A stretch of DNA of 64,000 bases from Micromonosporaceae bacterium (lineage in GTDB: Bacteria; Actinomycetota; Actinomycetes; Mycobacteriales; Micromonosporaceae). Below, piece by piece: positions 1-8,567 of this stretch (its first letter is position 1; each line of letters opens with the position of its first letter). The notes beneath the pieces were generated by a model. The model had not been told where the DNA came from. It saw nothing but the letters and a program-made list of their open reading frames with translations, and made no database searches. Where the stretch lies: contig DPJL01000107.1 of the NCBI GenBank assembly GCA_003543035.1, positions 9,829 through 73,828 of the forward strand, given 5' to 3'. The translations under genes and the position numbers were made by a program.

Positions 1-2
1 CC

Positions 3-1421
3 GTCTTCCACTTTGTGCTGCGCTTTGCCGACTTCGCCGGTGGATCCGGTGGAATCCGGTTACGCTCAGCCAACTGGCTACCCGGCAACGACCTGTACGC
101 CGTCACCTGGCTGACAATCCTGGCCATCGGCGCCGTCGTGGCGATCCAGCTGCTGCGCCGCGGACGCTTCGGGCTCGGGCTGCGCGCCATCCGCGCCAAC
201 GAGAACCTCGCCCGCTCCACCGGCGTCGCCGCAGAACAGTACCGCGTCGCCGCCTACACCATCGCCGGCGCCACCGCCGGCATCGCCGGAGCCATGTGGG
301 TCATCCTCCACCAAGGCATCGCACCATCCGCATTCACCGACGCATCCTCGCTCGTCCTGCTGACCATGGCCCTGCTCGGCGGCCGCGGCAGCATCATCGG
401 CCCCATGGCCGCCGCCATCTCCACCGGACTGCTCACCGGTCTTCTCGGCCGTTACGGCATCGTGGTCAGCTTCGTGGCCCCAGCAGTGCTGCTGCTGGTG
501 CTCATCAAATACCCTGGCGGCCTCAACGAACAACTCCGCCACCTCAGCGAACAACTGCAACGCCTCACCCGACGGCGCAGCAGCACAACTGCCGCTCAGC
601 CCATCGCCGCGCCCACCCCGAAGCCACCCCAACCGGCTCGACTGCCATCGCGCACCGACGACACCCGTGCAGGCACATCCCCGCCCTCGCCGCCGCGACA
701 AGAGGTGCTGGCCTGCTCCAACATGCACGTCGCCTTCGGCGGACTAGTCGCCGTCGCCGATGTATCCCTCACAGTGCACACCAGCGAACTGCTGGCCCTC
801 GTCGGACCCAACGGCGCCGGGAAGACCACACTGCTCAACACCATCAGCGGTCACCTGCCGCCCACCCACGGCACCGTCCGGCTCACCGGCACCGACATCA
901 GCGGGCTGCCCGCCCACCAACGCGCCGCCCTCGGCCTGCGCCGAACCTTCCAACTCGGCGGCCACATGAGCACCGAAACCGGCTACGACCACCTGCGCCT
1001 GGGCATGCACACCCGCGCCACCACACCCACACCCGAAGCCATCACCCGCATCACCGACGGCCTGGGCATCACAGCCCACGACCTGCACACCCTCATGCGC
1101 GACCTGCCCGCCGGCACCGCCAGACTCATCGAGATCGCCACCGCCCTGGCCGTACCCGGCCACCTGCTCCTACTCGACGAACCCACCGTCGGGCTCACCC
1201 CACCCGAACGCGACAACCTCGCCATCATCCTGCACAACCTGACCAGCAAAGGACTCGCCATCATCCTCGTCGACCACGACACCTCCTTCATCACCAAGGT
1301 GGCCCACCGTGTCGTCGCACTCGACGCCGGCCGCATCATCGCCGACGCCACCCCAGCCGACGTCTTCACCGACCCCACCTTCATCCGCGCCTACCTCGGC
1401 AGCGTGGAGGTGACAGTATGA
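3..1421 (+). CDS. Branched-chain amino acid-type ABC transporter permease-ATPase fusion (LivM-LivG), 5' partial
   Basis: The reading frame is open to the left edge, so the start lies outside the window. Counting from the first in-window GTG at 15, residues 1-170 are the C-terminal half of a LivM-type membrane permease, with hydrophobic segments and the cytoplasmic loop GLGLRAIRANE. Residues 185-230 are a Pro/Thr/Arg-rich linker. Residues 230-468 are a LivG-type ATPase with Walker A GPNGAGKTT (264-272), a degenerate signature LPAGTARLIEIA and Walker B LLLLDEPTVGL. Permease and ATPase are usually separate genes, so this is a fusion. The stop overlaps the next ATG (ATGA), which implies coupling with the LivF-like ATPase. 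Substrates of the family are hydrophobic amino acids, urea, amides and similar small polar compounds. Nothing here decides between them. Confidence 0.9.
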   Translation, partial: VFHFVLRFADFAGGSGGIRLRSANWLPGNDLYAVTWLTILAIGAVVAIQLLRRGRFGLGLRAIRANENLARSTGVAAEQYRVAAYTIAGATAGIAGAMWVILHQGIAPSAFTDASSLVLLTMALLGGRGSIIGPMAAAISTGLLTGLLGRYGIVVSFVAPAVLLLVLIKYPGGLNEQLRHLSEQLQRLTRRRSSTTAAQPIAAPTPKPPQPARLPSRTDDTRAGTSPPSPPRQEVLACSNMHVAFGGLVAVADVSLTVHTSELLALVGPNGAGKTTLLNTISGHLPPTHGTVRLTGTDISGLPAHQRAALGLRRTFQLGGHMSTETGYDHLRLGMHTRATTPTPEAITRITDGLGITAHDLHTLMRDLPAGTARLIEIATALAVPGHLLLLDEPTVGLTPPERDNLAIILHNLTSKGLAIILVDHDTSFITKVAHRVVALDAGRIIADATPADVFTDPTFIRAYLGSVEVTV

Positions 1422-2134
1422 CCAGCGGCGTGATCCTACGAGCCCACGGCCTCATCGCCGGCTACCACAACAAAGCCGTCATCGGCCCCATCGACCTCGC
1501 CGTCGCCGACAACGAAACCATCGCGCTCATCGGCCCCAACGGCGTCGGCAAAAGCACCATCCTCAAAACCCTCACCGGCCTCATCGCACCCATAGCCGGC
1601 ACCATCACCTTCCAGACCAGATCCATCACCAACGCCGGTGTCCACATCCATGCCCGCAACGGACTAGTCATCGTCGGCGAACACCGCGCCAACGTGCTAC
1701 GAACCCTCACCGTGCAAGACAACCTCGACCTCGCCACCACAACCCGACAACAACCCCACACCGTCGACCCGATCGACCTGTTCCCAAAGCTTGGCCAACG
1801 ACGCCGGCAACTGGCCGGCACCCTGTCCGGCGGGGAACTGCAAATGCTGTCCCTAGCCATGGCCCTAGCCCTAGCCCCAACATGCCTGCTGCTAGACGAA
1901 CCATCCGCCGGACTCGCCCCGATCGTGCTCCACGACCTCCGGCAAGCACTCAAAACCCTCCGTGGCATAGGCCTGTCACTCATCATCGCCGAACAACGCC
2001 CAGAAGTCGTCAAAGGACTATGCGACCGCGTAGCCATCGCCGCGGAATCGAAACTCACCTACCTACCACCCGACGCGGACCTATCCAGCCAAACCCTCAT
2101 CGACCAATACTTCAACCACCACCCAACAACATAA
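1418..2134 (+). CDS. ABC transporter ATP-binding protein, LivF family
   Basis: This 238-residue ATPase has Walker A GPNGVGKST near residue 38, signature LSGGELQML and Walker B CLLLDEPSAGL. Its length and order of motifs match LivF, the second ATPase of branched-chain amino acid-type importers. The ATG at 1418 overlaps the stop of the LivM-LivG fusion by four bases and has AGCGTGGAGG just upstream, so the short start is clearly right although the frame stays open further upstream. The partner binding protein and LivH-type permease would lie left of the window. The 3' end abuts a broken gene on the other strand. Confidence 0.9.
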   Translation: MTSGVILRAHGLIAGYHNKAVIGPIDLAVADNETIALIGPNGVGKSTILKTLTGLIAPIAGTITFQTRSITNAGVHIHARNGLVIVGEHRANVLRTLTVQDNLDLATTTRQQPHTVDPIDLFPKLGQRRRQLAGTLSGGELQMLSLAMALALAPTCLLLDEPSAGLAPIVLHDLRQALKTLRGIGLSLIIAEQRPEVVKGLCDRVAIAAESKLTYLPPDADLSSQTLIDQYFNHHPTT

Positions 2135-2462
2135 ATACCAAGGCGGCATCCATGTCGAGCTGAGCTCCGGTGAACTGGTGCGGGACCTGACCAGTTCGAC
2201 CGGAACGCACCTCCACGAAACCGTCGACCACCCCGGACGCATCGGTGTGAAACGGCGCTCTGATAACGGCTTCCTCGGCCCCGTCGCGATTGATGTCGGT
2301 CAGCTGGCTAACAGCGAAACCATAGCGCTCACCTGCCTGATCGCCATGCCAGGTGAACAGGGTGCGCGGCCCGGAATGGGCCTGCGCCATCGTGGCCGGC
2401 AGGAATCCGGCCACCATCGCTGACACGACGACGACGGCCGGAGCTAGACGCTTTCCTAACAT
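2112..2462 (-). pseudogene. Truncated FG-GAP/integrin-alpha-type repeat protein
   Basis: From an ATG at 2462, preceded by a GGGAAG ribosome site, the frame encodes a signal peptide (MLGKRLAPAVVVV... ending ATMAQA) and the first FG-GAP-like repeat (GERYGFAVSQLTDINRDG, where DINRDG is the calcium-loop type). Secreted actinobacterial FG-GAP proteins normally carry several such repeats over 400 residues or more. Here similarity stops near 2155, and the last residues before the stop are antisense of the livF 3' end. The gene therefore lost its 3' part at a rearrangement junction. It is probably non-functional. Confidence 0.6.
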
Positions 2463-2501
2463 CGCTTCCCATCCTTCGCTCAGCGTTCGTGTTCTGTAAG
2501 G

Positions 2502-3071
2502 ATGTCGATTCTTGCCCAGCCACTCGGCAGAGCGTTGAATCAAAGCGTGAACACTTCGTCGACAATGCCGGCCGCCGATGTCCGGCCCGGGTCGCGGCTG
2601 GATCGCGGCATGCTGGCCGCGTTGCGGGTCGGGCTGGGCTTGTTGTGGCTGGGCGGGGCGAGCTGGAAGACGCCGCCGGAGTTTGGTGGGCTGCGCCAGT
2701 GGACCGGCTTCGCTGTCGAGTTCCCCGTGTTCGGCTGGTGGGCGTGGCTGGTCGAGCATGTGATCCTGCCCAACTTCCTCATCTTCGCCTGGGCGGTGCT
2801 CTTCGTCGAAGCGTCATTGGGCGGGTTTCTACTGGTTGGGTTGGGAACGCGGTTCTGGGCGGTGATCGGGATGGCTCAGACGGTGGCGATCACGCTGTCG
2901 GCGCTGCGTGCCCCGCATGAGTGGCCGTGGTCGTACTTTCTGATGTTCATGGCCCATCTGGCCATCTTCGCCACCGCCGCAGGCCGCTACGCCGGGCTGG
3001 ATGGGGTGCTGCGCCCGGCGTGGCAACAATCCCGCACACGCCTAGCGCGTCTTTTGGTCAGGGCATCATGA
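2502..3071 (+). CDS. DoxX/DoxD-family membrane protein
   Basis: The 189-residue product has four hydrophobic segments. The region from about residue 36 (MLAALRVGLGLLWL) carries the WKTPPEF motif, and the pattern matches the small subunit family of thiosulfate:quinone oxidoreductase (DoxD/DoxX). Members act at the membrane in quinone or thiol redox processes, and most are uncharacterised. The start is uncertain. ATG 2502 has AAGG directly before it, while ATG 2565 gives a product nearer the usual length. Its stop overlaps the ATG of the next small membrane protein, so the two are co-translated. Confidence 0.7.
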   Translation: MSILAQPLGRALNQSVNTSSTMPAADVRPGSRLDRGMLAALRVGLGLLWLGGASWKTPPEFGGLRQWTGFAVEFPVFGWWAWLVEHVILPNFLIFAWAVLFVEASLGGFLLVGLGTRFWAVIGMAQTVAITLSALRAPHEWPWSYFLMFMAHLAIFATAAGRYAGLDGVLRPAWQQSRTRLARLLVRAS

Positions 3072-3424
3072 ACGGCCGCAACAGCCGCGACCGAGCGGCC
3101 ATCACGCTAGGCCTGGTCTCAATCCTGACGGTCGTATTCGTCTGGGTGCGCGGCGAAGTGCACTTCGTCCAGATGCCGAAGGCCGGGATTGCTGTGGCAA
3201 TCATTGGCGGCCTGCTGGCGGTCGCCGCGGGTTGGCTGGGCAAACGCATGCTCGCCGGGATAGCGGGTGGGTTGTTCCTGCTGGCGGCTGCCGCACAGGT
3301 GATGTTGCAGACAGCGGGTAGCTCGCTGGCCAACGGCAGCAACGGGTCCACATTCGGGTTGTGGCTGGGCTTGGGTGCCGGGCTGGTGGCGCTCGCACTG
3401 ACACCGGCCACGCAGTCCGAATGA
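3068..3424 (+). CDS. Small hypothetical membrane protein
   Basis: This 118-residue protein has three or four hydrophobic segments and no recognised domain. ATG 3068 overlaps the preceding DoxX-like stop in an ATGA arrangement, which fixes the start and suggests a two-gene unit. The segment from about residue 40 on is glycine/alanine-rich (IIGGLLAVAAGWLG, IAGGLFLLAAAAQ). Function is unknown. The pairing suggests a shared membrane redox role, but that is inference only. Confidence 0.65.
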   Translation: MNGRNSRDRAAITLGLVSILTVVFVWVRGEVHFVQMPKAGIAVAIIGGLLAVAAGWLGKRMLAGIAGGLFLLAAAAQVMLQTAGSSLANGSNGSTFGLWLGLGAGLVALALTPATQSE

Positions 3425-3469
3425 TCGTAATGACTTGATAAGACCCGCGCGCCGTGCTGCGGCACCAGA

Positions 3470-4615
3470 ATGGGACCTATGGATGTAACGGATCGGCTGA
3501 CCCCGGTACTGGCCTCGGCGCACGCCGACGCGCCACAGGTCGACGCCACTGGCGTGTTCCCGCAAGCCGCCGTCTCGGCGTTACGCGAATCGGGACTGCT
3601 GGGGCTGAGCATCCCAGTTGAGGCAGGCGGTCTTGGCGGCGGGCCGAAAGACCTCGTCGAGATGACCAGCAAACTCGCCGCGGTGTGCGGGTCGACCGCC
3701 ATGGTGTACCTGATGCACATCTCGGCGGTGATGGCGGCCGCCGCGGCCCCACCGGCCGGGCGGCCTGATCTGGTCCGGCAGCTCGCCAGCGGGGAAAAAC
3801 TTGGAACTCTCGCGTTTTCCGAGGCCGGGTCGCGGTCGCATTTTTGGGCGCCGGTGTCGCAGGGGCAGACCGACAACGGCGGCACGCATGTCAAGACCCG
3901 CAAAAGCTGGGTGACCTCCGCCGGCCACGCCGACGTATACCTTGTCTCCACATTGACCTCGCCCGAGCTCGTCTCTGCGGAGGCACCCGTGCCGATCGAC
4001 GTGTACGCCATCGAGAGCGGCACGGCCGGGGTGCAGGTGGCCGGGCAGTTTCGCGGCATGGGGTTGCGCGGCAACGCCTCCGCCCCGATGACGTTCGACC
4101 TCACCGCTTCAGCCGGCGATCGGGTCGGTCAACCGGGCACCGGCTTCGCGCTGATGCTCAACACGGTGATGCCCTGGTTCAACCTGGGGAACGCCGCCGT
4201 CTCGTTAGGACTGTCCCAGGCCGCCGTCGACGCCGCGATCACCCACACCAGCGGCGCCCGTTTTGAACATTTAGGTGAGTCCCTCGCGGAGCTGCCGACG
4301 ATCCGCGCCCAACTGGCCAAAATGGCCCTCGAATTGGCTGCCATACGTTCCTATGTGGACACCGCCGCCGGGTCGATCGCCGCGCCGGATGATTCGACGA
4401 CGCTGCATGTGCTCGGGGTCAAGGCGGTCGCCAACGACGCCGCGCTGCGGATCACCGACACGGCGATGCGGGTCTGCGGCGGCGCCGCGTTCTCTGAGCA
4501 TCTTCAGTTGGAGCGGTTCTTCCGCGACGCGCGCGCGGGCGGCGTGATGGCCCCGACCGCCGATGTGCTCTACGACTTCTATGGCAAGGCCATCACCGGC
4601 CAGCCCCTCTTCTAA
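3470..4615 (+). CDS. Acyl-CoA dehydrogenase-family flavoprotein
   Basis: This 381-residue protein has the fold order of acyl-CoA dehydrogenases: an N-terminal helical domain, a central beta domain with SEAGSRSHFWAPVSQ and KSWVTSAGHADVY (typical FAD-contact segments), and a C-terminal four-helix domain ending in DFYGKAITGQPLF. The catalytic Glu of true dehydrogenases is not obvious, and flavin monooxygenases of the DszC type share the fold. The reaction is therefore open: acyl-CoA dehydrogenation or flavin-dependent oxygenation. ATG 3479 is an alternative start nine bases in. It is followed at once by an AAAGGAGG site and the binding-protein-like gene, so the three genes to 6429 probably form one operon. 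Confidence 0.8.
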   Translation: MGPMDVTDRLTPVLASAHADAPQVDATGVFPQAAVSALRESGLLGLSIPVEAGGLGGGPKDLVEMTSKLAAVCGSTAMVYLMHISAVMAAAAAPPAGRPDLVRQLASGEKLGTLAFSEAGSRSHFWAPVSQGQTDNGGTHVKTRKSWVTSAGHADVYLVSTLTSPELVSAEAPVPIDVYAIESGTAGVQVAGQFRGMGLRGNASAPMTFDLTASAGDRVGQPGTGFALMLNTVMPWFNLGNAAVSLGLSQAAVDAAITHTSGARFEHLGESLAELPTIRAQLAKMALELAAIRSYVDTAAGSIAAPDDSTTLHVLGVKAVANDAALRITDTAMRVCGGAAFSEHLQLERFFRDARAGGVMAPTADVLYDFYGKAITGQPLF

Positions 4616-4626
4616 AGGAGGCCGTG

Positions 4627-5448
4627 ATGGACACCAACCGGCCGATCATGGTGGGGGCGGTCGCCTACACGCCCAACGTGGTGCCGATCTGGGAGGGTAT
4701 CCGCGACTACTTCGCCGACAGTCCCGCGCCGATGGATTTCGTGCTGTTCTCCAACTACGGCCGCCAAGTCGAGGCGCTGTTGGCCGGTCACGTCGACATA
4801 GCGTGGAACACCAACCTGGCCTGGGTTCGCACCATCCAACAAACCAATGGCGCCTGTAGAGCCTTGGCAATGCGCGACACCGACCTGACATTTTCCACCG
4901 TCTTCGTCACCCGACCAGGCAGCGGCCTAAACAGTCTGGAGGATCTGCGCGGCCGGATCGTGGCGCTCGGGTCGCGGGATTCGGCGCAAGCGGCGATCCT
5001 GCCGGTGGAGTTCCTGCAGCAGGCTGGTCTTGACGAGTCCGATGTGGAGTTGCTGCGCATCGACAGCGATCTGGGCAAGCACGGCGACACCGGCCGCAGC
5101 GAACTCGACGCCCTACGCGTGCTGCTGGATGGGGAGGCCGATGCCGCCGCGATCGGCATCACCACCTGGGACGCCATCGGCCGCGACCAACTCATGCCCG
5201 GCGACGCGCTGACCGCGTTTTGGCAATCGCCGCAGTACTGCCACTGCAACTTCACCGCACTCGACACGCTGCCCAGCGAGACAACCGAACCGTGGGTGGA
5301 ACACTTGCTGGCCATGGACTGGGACAACGAGCAGCACCGGCGCATCCTGGAGTTGGAAGGGCTACGCCAGTGGGTCCGCCCAAACCTGGCCGGGTATACG
5401 TCTCTGTTCGAAGCCGTGGCACGGCAACAGATCCCCGACCGCTGGTGA
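4627..5448 (+). CDS. PhnD/SsuA-like solute-binding-fold protein without signal peptide
   Basis: This 273-residue protein resembles periplasmic binding proteins of the phosphonate/NMT1 type. It has the motifs FSNYGRQVEALLAGHVDIAW, LEDLRGRIVALGSRDSAQ and DGEADAAAIGITTWDAI. It begins MDTNRPIMVGAVAYTP with no signal peptide or lipobox, so it should stay in the cytoplasm. ATG 4627 is five bases after AAAGGAGG and preferred over GTG 4624. No cognate permease is adjacent, which argues that it binds a metabolite for the neighbouring enzymes or is itself an enzyme, as with THI5-type members of this fold. A YCHCNF motif near residue 206 could bind metal or a thiol substrate. Confidence 0.65.
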   Translation: MDTNRPIMVGAVAYTPNVVPIWEGIRDYFADSPAPMDFVLFSNYGRQVEALLAGHVDIAWNTNLAWVRTIQQTNGACRALAMRDTDLTFSTVFVTRPGSGLNSLEDLRGRIVALGSRDSAQAAILPVEFLQQAGLDESDVELLRIDSDLGKHGDTGRSELDALRVLLDGEADAAAIGITTWDAIGRDQLMPGDALTAFWQSPQYCHCNFTALDTLPSETTEPWVEHLLAMDWDNEQHRRILELEGLRQWVRPNLAGYTSLFEAVARQQIPDRW

Positions 5449-5451
5449 CCG

Positions 5452-6429
5452 ATGAGCCAGGTGGTGCTCGACCTCGTGCAACATCTGGGCGCAGCTGCCG
5501 CCGGCGCCACCGTTGAGGTACCCATCCAGACCGGCGACGCCGACCTGGTCGCCGCCTGGTGTGCCCGCACCGGCAACGAGCTGATCGGCATTCGCGACAA
5601 CACCGCCGTCATCCGGCGTGGACGGGCGTTGCAGGACCCCGAACTGCTGCCAGTGGCACGGTTGTGGATATACACCAACTTCGACTGCAACCTCGCCTGC
5701 GACTACTGCTGCGCCCGCTCCTCACCAAAAGCCCCACGCCGCGCCGTCGGCGTAGACACGATCGGTCGGCTCGTCGCCGAAGCCGGCCAGACAGGCGTGC
5801 AGGAAGTGTTCCTCACCGGCGGCGAACCATTCCTGCTTCCCGACCTCGACCAGATCGTGCACGCCTGCGCCAGTCGGCTACCCACCACCCTGCTCACCAA
5901 CGGCATGCTCTTTCACGGCGCACGCCTAGCGATGCTGCAACGTATGCCCCGCAACAACTTCACCGTGCAGATCAGCCTGGATGCGGCCACACCCGAACAG
6001 CACGACCGGCACCGCGGCACGGGCACCTGGCAAAAAGCCATCAACGGCGTACGCATCGCGCAAGCCGAAGGATTCCACGTGCGGGTCGCCGCCACCATCG
6101 CCCCGGCCGAAGCCGACACCCAAGCCCAGCAAGCATTCCACAGCCTGCTCGACGAAATGGGTATCTCCGCCCAGGATCAGATCGTGCGCCCGGTCGCCCA
6201 GCGCGGCTTCGCCGCCGAGGGCGTCACCGTCACAGTCGAAACCCTGCTACCGGAGATCACCGTCACCGCCGAAGGCATCTTCTGGCACCCCGTCGGCGCC
6301 GACCACCCCGACCAGCTCGTCACCCGCAACCTGTTCCCGCTAGCCGACGCGATCGACGAAATACGGCGACGCTACACCCAGTACCGGCGTACCATCACCG
6401 AAGCAGCCGACCGGTTCCCCTGCGCCTGA
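5452..6429 (+). CDS. Radical SAM enzyme with TusA-like N-terminal domain
   Basis: This 325-residue protein has two parts. Residues 1-58 resemble a TusA/SirA-like sulfur-carrier fold (GATVEVPIQTGDADLVAAWC, then NELIGIRDNTAVIRRG) but lack the usual Cys-Pro-x-Pro motif. Residues 68-325 are a radical SAM domain with the 4Fe-4S motif CNLACDYC (Cys79, 83, 86), the SAM-contact TGGEPFLL and QISLDAATPEQHD. The C-terminus ends DRFPCA with no extra SPASM-type cysteine cluster. The gene starts four bases after the binding-protein-like gene. The product could modify a small molecule or a peptide. No precursor peptide is visible, and a sulfur-related role is an inference from the N-terminal domain. Confidence 0.75.
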   Translation: MSQVVLDLVQHLGAAAAGATVEVPIQTGDADLVAAWCARTGNELIGIRDNTAVIRRGRALQDPELLPVARLWIYTNFDCNLACDYCCARSSPKAPRRAVGVDTIGRLVAEAGQTGVQEVFLTGGEPFLLPDLDQIVHACASRLPTTLLTNGMLFHGARLAMLQRMPRNNFTVQISLDAATPEQHDRHRGTGTWQKAINGVRIAQAEGFHVRVAATIAPAEADTQAQQAFHSLLDEMGISAQDQIVRPVAQRGFAAEGVTVTVETLLPEITVTAEGIFWHPVGADHPDQLVTRNLFPLADAIDEIRRRYTQYRRTITEAADRFPCA

Positions 6430-6890
6430 CCCACACACCGCACGCCACAGCGACGACGTCAGCCGGCTGCCCCGAGATTTTGGTGGTCATTGAGCAAATC
6501 CGGGTGATCGGGTCATTGAACCTATCGCCGGGCAACTGCCAGAACTGGCCTGCGGCGCGCATTGCCGAGTTTTCATCCCGGTGCTGTCGTTCCCTGATTT
6601 GGCGCAGTGTGGCGGCCCGGTGTGTTGGTTTCGCTTTCCTTGATCTATCAATTTCTACGTCCGTGCTGGTGGCGGGCCGTGGGCGCCTGCCAGCCATCCA
6701 CGCTCGATGCTTCGCATGAGTGCCGGATACGCGATCAGGGACGGGTTGAATAGCTCATGATGTGCCTTCAGCATGTCCTGGTGCTCTGCCAAAGATCGTC
6801 TGGAGTCCGGGCCGTGGCGGGGTAGGTCCAATGTGGACCCTCTCAACATAGTGTCCCGCACGGCCTTAGACTAATTCGGCCCCAGCGGGC
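6430..6890. other. Gene-poor stretch with possible decayed coding remnant
   Basis: No intact gene is supported here. On the minus strand, two overlapping frames (about 6655-6861 and 6395-6697) read as one protein-like stretch if shifted by one base (GWLAGAHGPPPAR continuing into DVEIDRSRKAKP). This suggests a degraded gene of unknown family, but it has no start signal or recognisable domain. Confidence 0.25.
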
Positions 6891-6913
6891 CGTTGATGAA
6901 AGGCGAGCGCGCG

Positions 6914-7302
6914 GTGAGCACGTACAAGAGCATCTTCACTGATGGCACGGAGGTGTTCTCCTTCCGCAACGAGTTCCACCCGGAACTGTGTACGACGTTC
7001 CGCTGGCGGACCTGCGAAGGCTTAGCGGGCAGGACGCTTGCCATACCGTTGGCGCATACGGTGGCGATCCGTGCGAGGACGATCCGGCGGATCTCGACTT
7101 CCCGGTCTTCGTTGCGTCTGCTCGAGTGGTCAAGGAACGGCTTGAGGCGCTGGGTTACGGCGAAACGTTGGTGCGGCGCCTATATAGCCTGCTCCTCAGT
7201 GATGGTGCTTCCGGCCTCTATGAGGTCAAGGAACCCGGGCCCTACGGCCATGATGAACCGGGCATTCCTCTTACGCTCGAGGATTGGCCAGCGACGAGGT
7301 GA
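6914..7302 (+). pseudogene. Frameshifted small protein, possibly HEPN/Toprim-associated N-terminal domain
   Basis: GTG 6914 after a GAAAGGCGAG site opens a frame reading VSTYKSIFTDGTEVFSFRNE. This resembles the opening of proteins with a HEPN/Toprim-associated N-terminal domain. After about residue 28 the sense shifts to another frame starting near 6988 (DLRRLSGQDACHTVGAYGGD, later ARVVKERLEALGYGE and LVRRLYSLLLSDG). A single indel near 6990 would join them. Family members are usually longer and are often linked to defence. This copy appears broken and truncated, and the family call is tentative. Confidence 0.35.
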
Positions 7303-7350
7303 AGCCGGCCGCTGCTGACGCGGCCGAGATCGTCGTACTGGTTGGGTGGG

Positions 7351-7731
7351 TTATGAAACGCTGTCAGCTCCGGCAGGTTCCCAGAGTTGAATGGGGTTGC
7401 CCTCCGGATCGACCAGTTCGGCGAAGCGGCCGTTGGGATAGGGCTGCTTGTGCACGTCGACATCTATTCCGGCGTCGGCTAGCTGAGCCAGCATGGCATC
7501 GAGGTCGCCGACACGGAAGTTGATGGCCCACTGCTGCTCGGGTCGGCGGAAATGCTCGGAGTCATCCGCGAACGGCGCGAACACGGTAGGCCCGGCCTGC
7601 TGCTCCCATGATCGCTGATCATAGCTGGGCGGCGGACCGGGTACTCCGAGATGCGTTTCGTACCAGCGGGTCAGGGCTTCCGGATCACGTGCGCGGAAGA
7701 AGATTCCACCAATGCCAGTCACTTGCTCCAT
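7351..7731 (-). CDS. Glyoxalase/VOC superfamily protein
   Basis: From ATG 7731 the product is 126 residues, the normal size for a single VOC (glyoxalase/bleomycin-resistance fold) unit. It shows the two beta-alpha-beta-beta-beta halves: GIGGIFFRARDPEALTRWYETHLG at the start, then WAINFRVGDLDAMLAQLADAGID, and ending RFAELVDPEGNPIQLWEP, where the Glu is a typical metal ligand. The frame extends 22 codons upstream without family similarity, so the internal ATG is preferred. Substrate is unknown. Confidence 0.85.
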   Translation of the reverse strand: MEQVTGIGGIFFRARDPEALTRWYETHLGVPGPPPSYDQRSWEQQAGPTVFAPFADDSEHFRRPEQQWAINFRVGDLDAMLAQLADAGIDVDVHKQPYPNGRFAELVDPEGNPIQLWEPAGADSVS

Positions 7732-7823
7732 TCCGGCCACAGTAGTCGCCGCAGAGCACGCTTCGGTGTTGAGGAGCTGCGAGAGGTAAAGCTTCATGGT
7801 GTCTGTCGACTCGTCAGCCGTCG

Positions 7824-8567
7824 GTGTCTGACGTGATCATGGAGGTTGCGGGTCCTTCGACTAGTGCCCATTTCCAACTGACGCTGCGTAGATCTCGGCG
7901 AAGTGCGCGGAGATCTCACCGGATAGACCCCGTCAGGGAGACGTTCGCCGCCACCGCGGCACTGATGGGCGTGCCTGTCAAGGATTTCTGGCTGGCGATG
8001 TCCCGCAGCTTCCCCGGGCGCATTGTTGGCGTCCACGGTGGAACCCGCGCGACGTTGCAAGCCATGGCCGGTCAGTGCGGTGTCGAGCCGACTGCCGGCC
8101 AACTCGATCGGGCGGTGGTGGTTCAGCATGAGGGCGCCGCGCGGGTGCGCCGTGCTCGTCCGGGCGTGTTCGAGGTGCTCGATGAGTTGCGCGGTCGCGG
8201 CTTCTTGTTGGGGCTGATCAGTGACTGCAGCAGCGAGTTGTATGAGTCTTGGGACGAAACTGCTTACGCGGCAAGGTTCGACGCGGCAGTCTTCTCATGG
8301 CGGGAGGGTTATCGCAAGCCTGGCCCAAGGCTTTATGCCAGGGTGACGCGACAGCTTGGTGTTGCGCCACGCGACTGCTGGTATGTCGGTGACGGAGGCA
8401 GCCGGGAACACTCCGGGGCACTGGTCGCCGGAATGCGCCCGATTCTGATCACGAACGCCGGATATCCCGGCGCTGCCCAACACCGCCACGATCCAGACAC
8501 CTTCCAGCCGCACCTGTTTGTTGACGACCCCAGGCAGCTGCTGGACCTATTGAAAGATCAAAGCTGA
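7824..8567 (+). pseudogene. HAD-family hydrolase lacking motif I
   Basis: The frame encodes a HAD-type phosphatase with a cap region, motif II in LLGLISDCSSEL, the motif III lysine in GYRKPGPRLY and motif IV in CWYVGDGGSREHSGA. The first 40 residues (SDVIMEVAGPST...RRSRRSARRSHR) bear no resemblance to the DxDGT start that carries the nucleophilic aspartate, and no other frame upstream restores it. Without that Asp the enzyme should be inactive, so I treat it as a 5'-eroded gene. A non-catalytic role cannot be excluded. Confidence 0.55.

Noticed and set aside
744..1163. Minus-strand Gly/Val-rich open frame under the transporter gene
   Set aside because: Antisense of a high-GC gene, with no start signal or domain.
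296..1417. Arg/His/Pro-rich open frame in the second plus-strand frame, upstream of livF
   Set aside because: It is a shadow of the LivM-LivG gene with repetitive RRHRR composition; only the part from 1418 is real.
3058..4104. Long minus-strand frame opposite the acyl-CoA-dehydrogenase-like gene
   Set aside because: It has Ser/Thr/Ala/Pro-rich noise composition and spans the boundaries of several real plus-strand genes.
5559..6719. Plus-strand 386-codon frame overlapping the radical SAM gene
   Set aside because: The Arg/Pro/His-rich composition is typical of a frame shadow, and the radical SAM motifs lie in the other frame.
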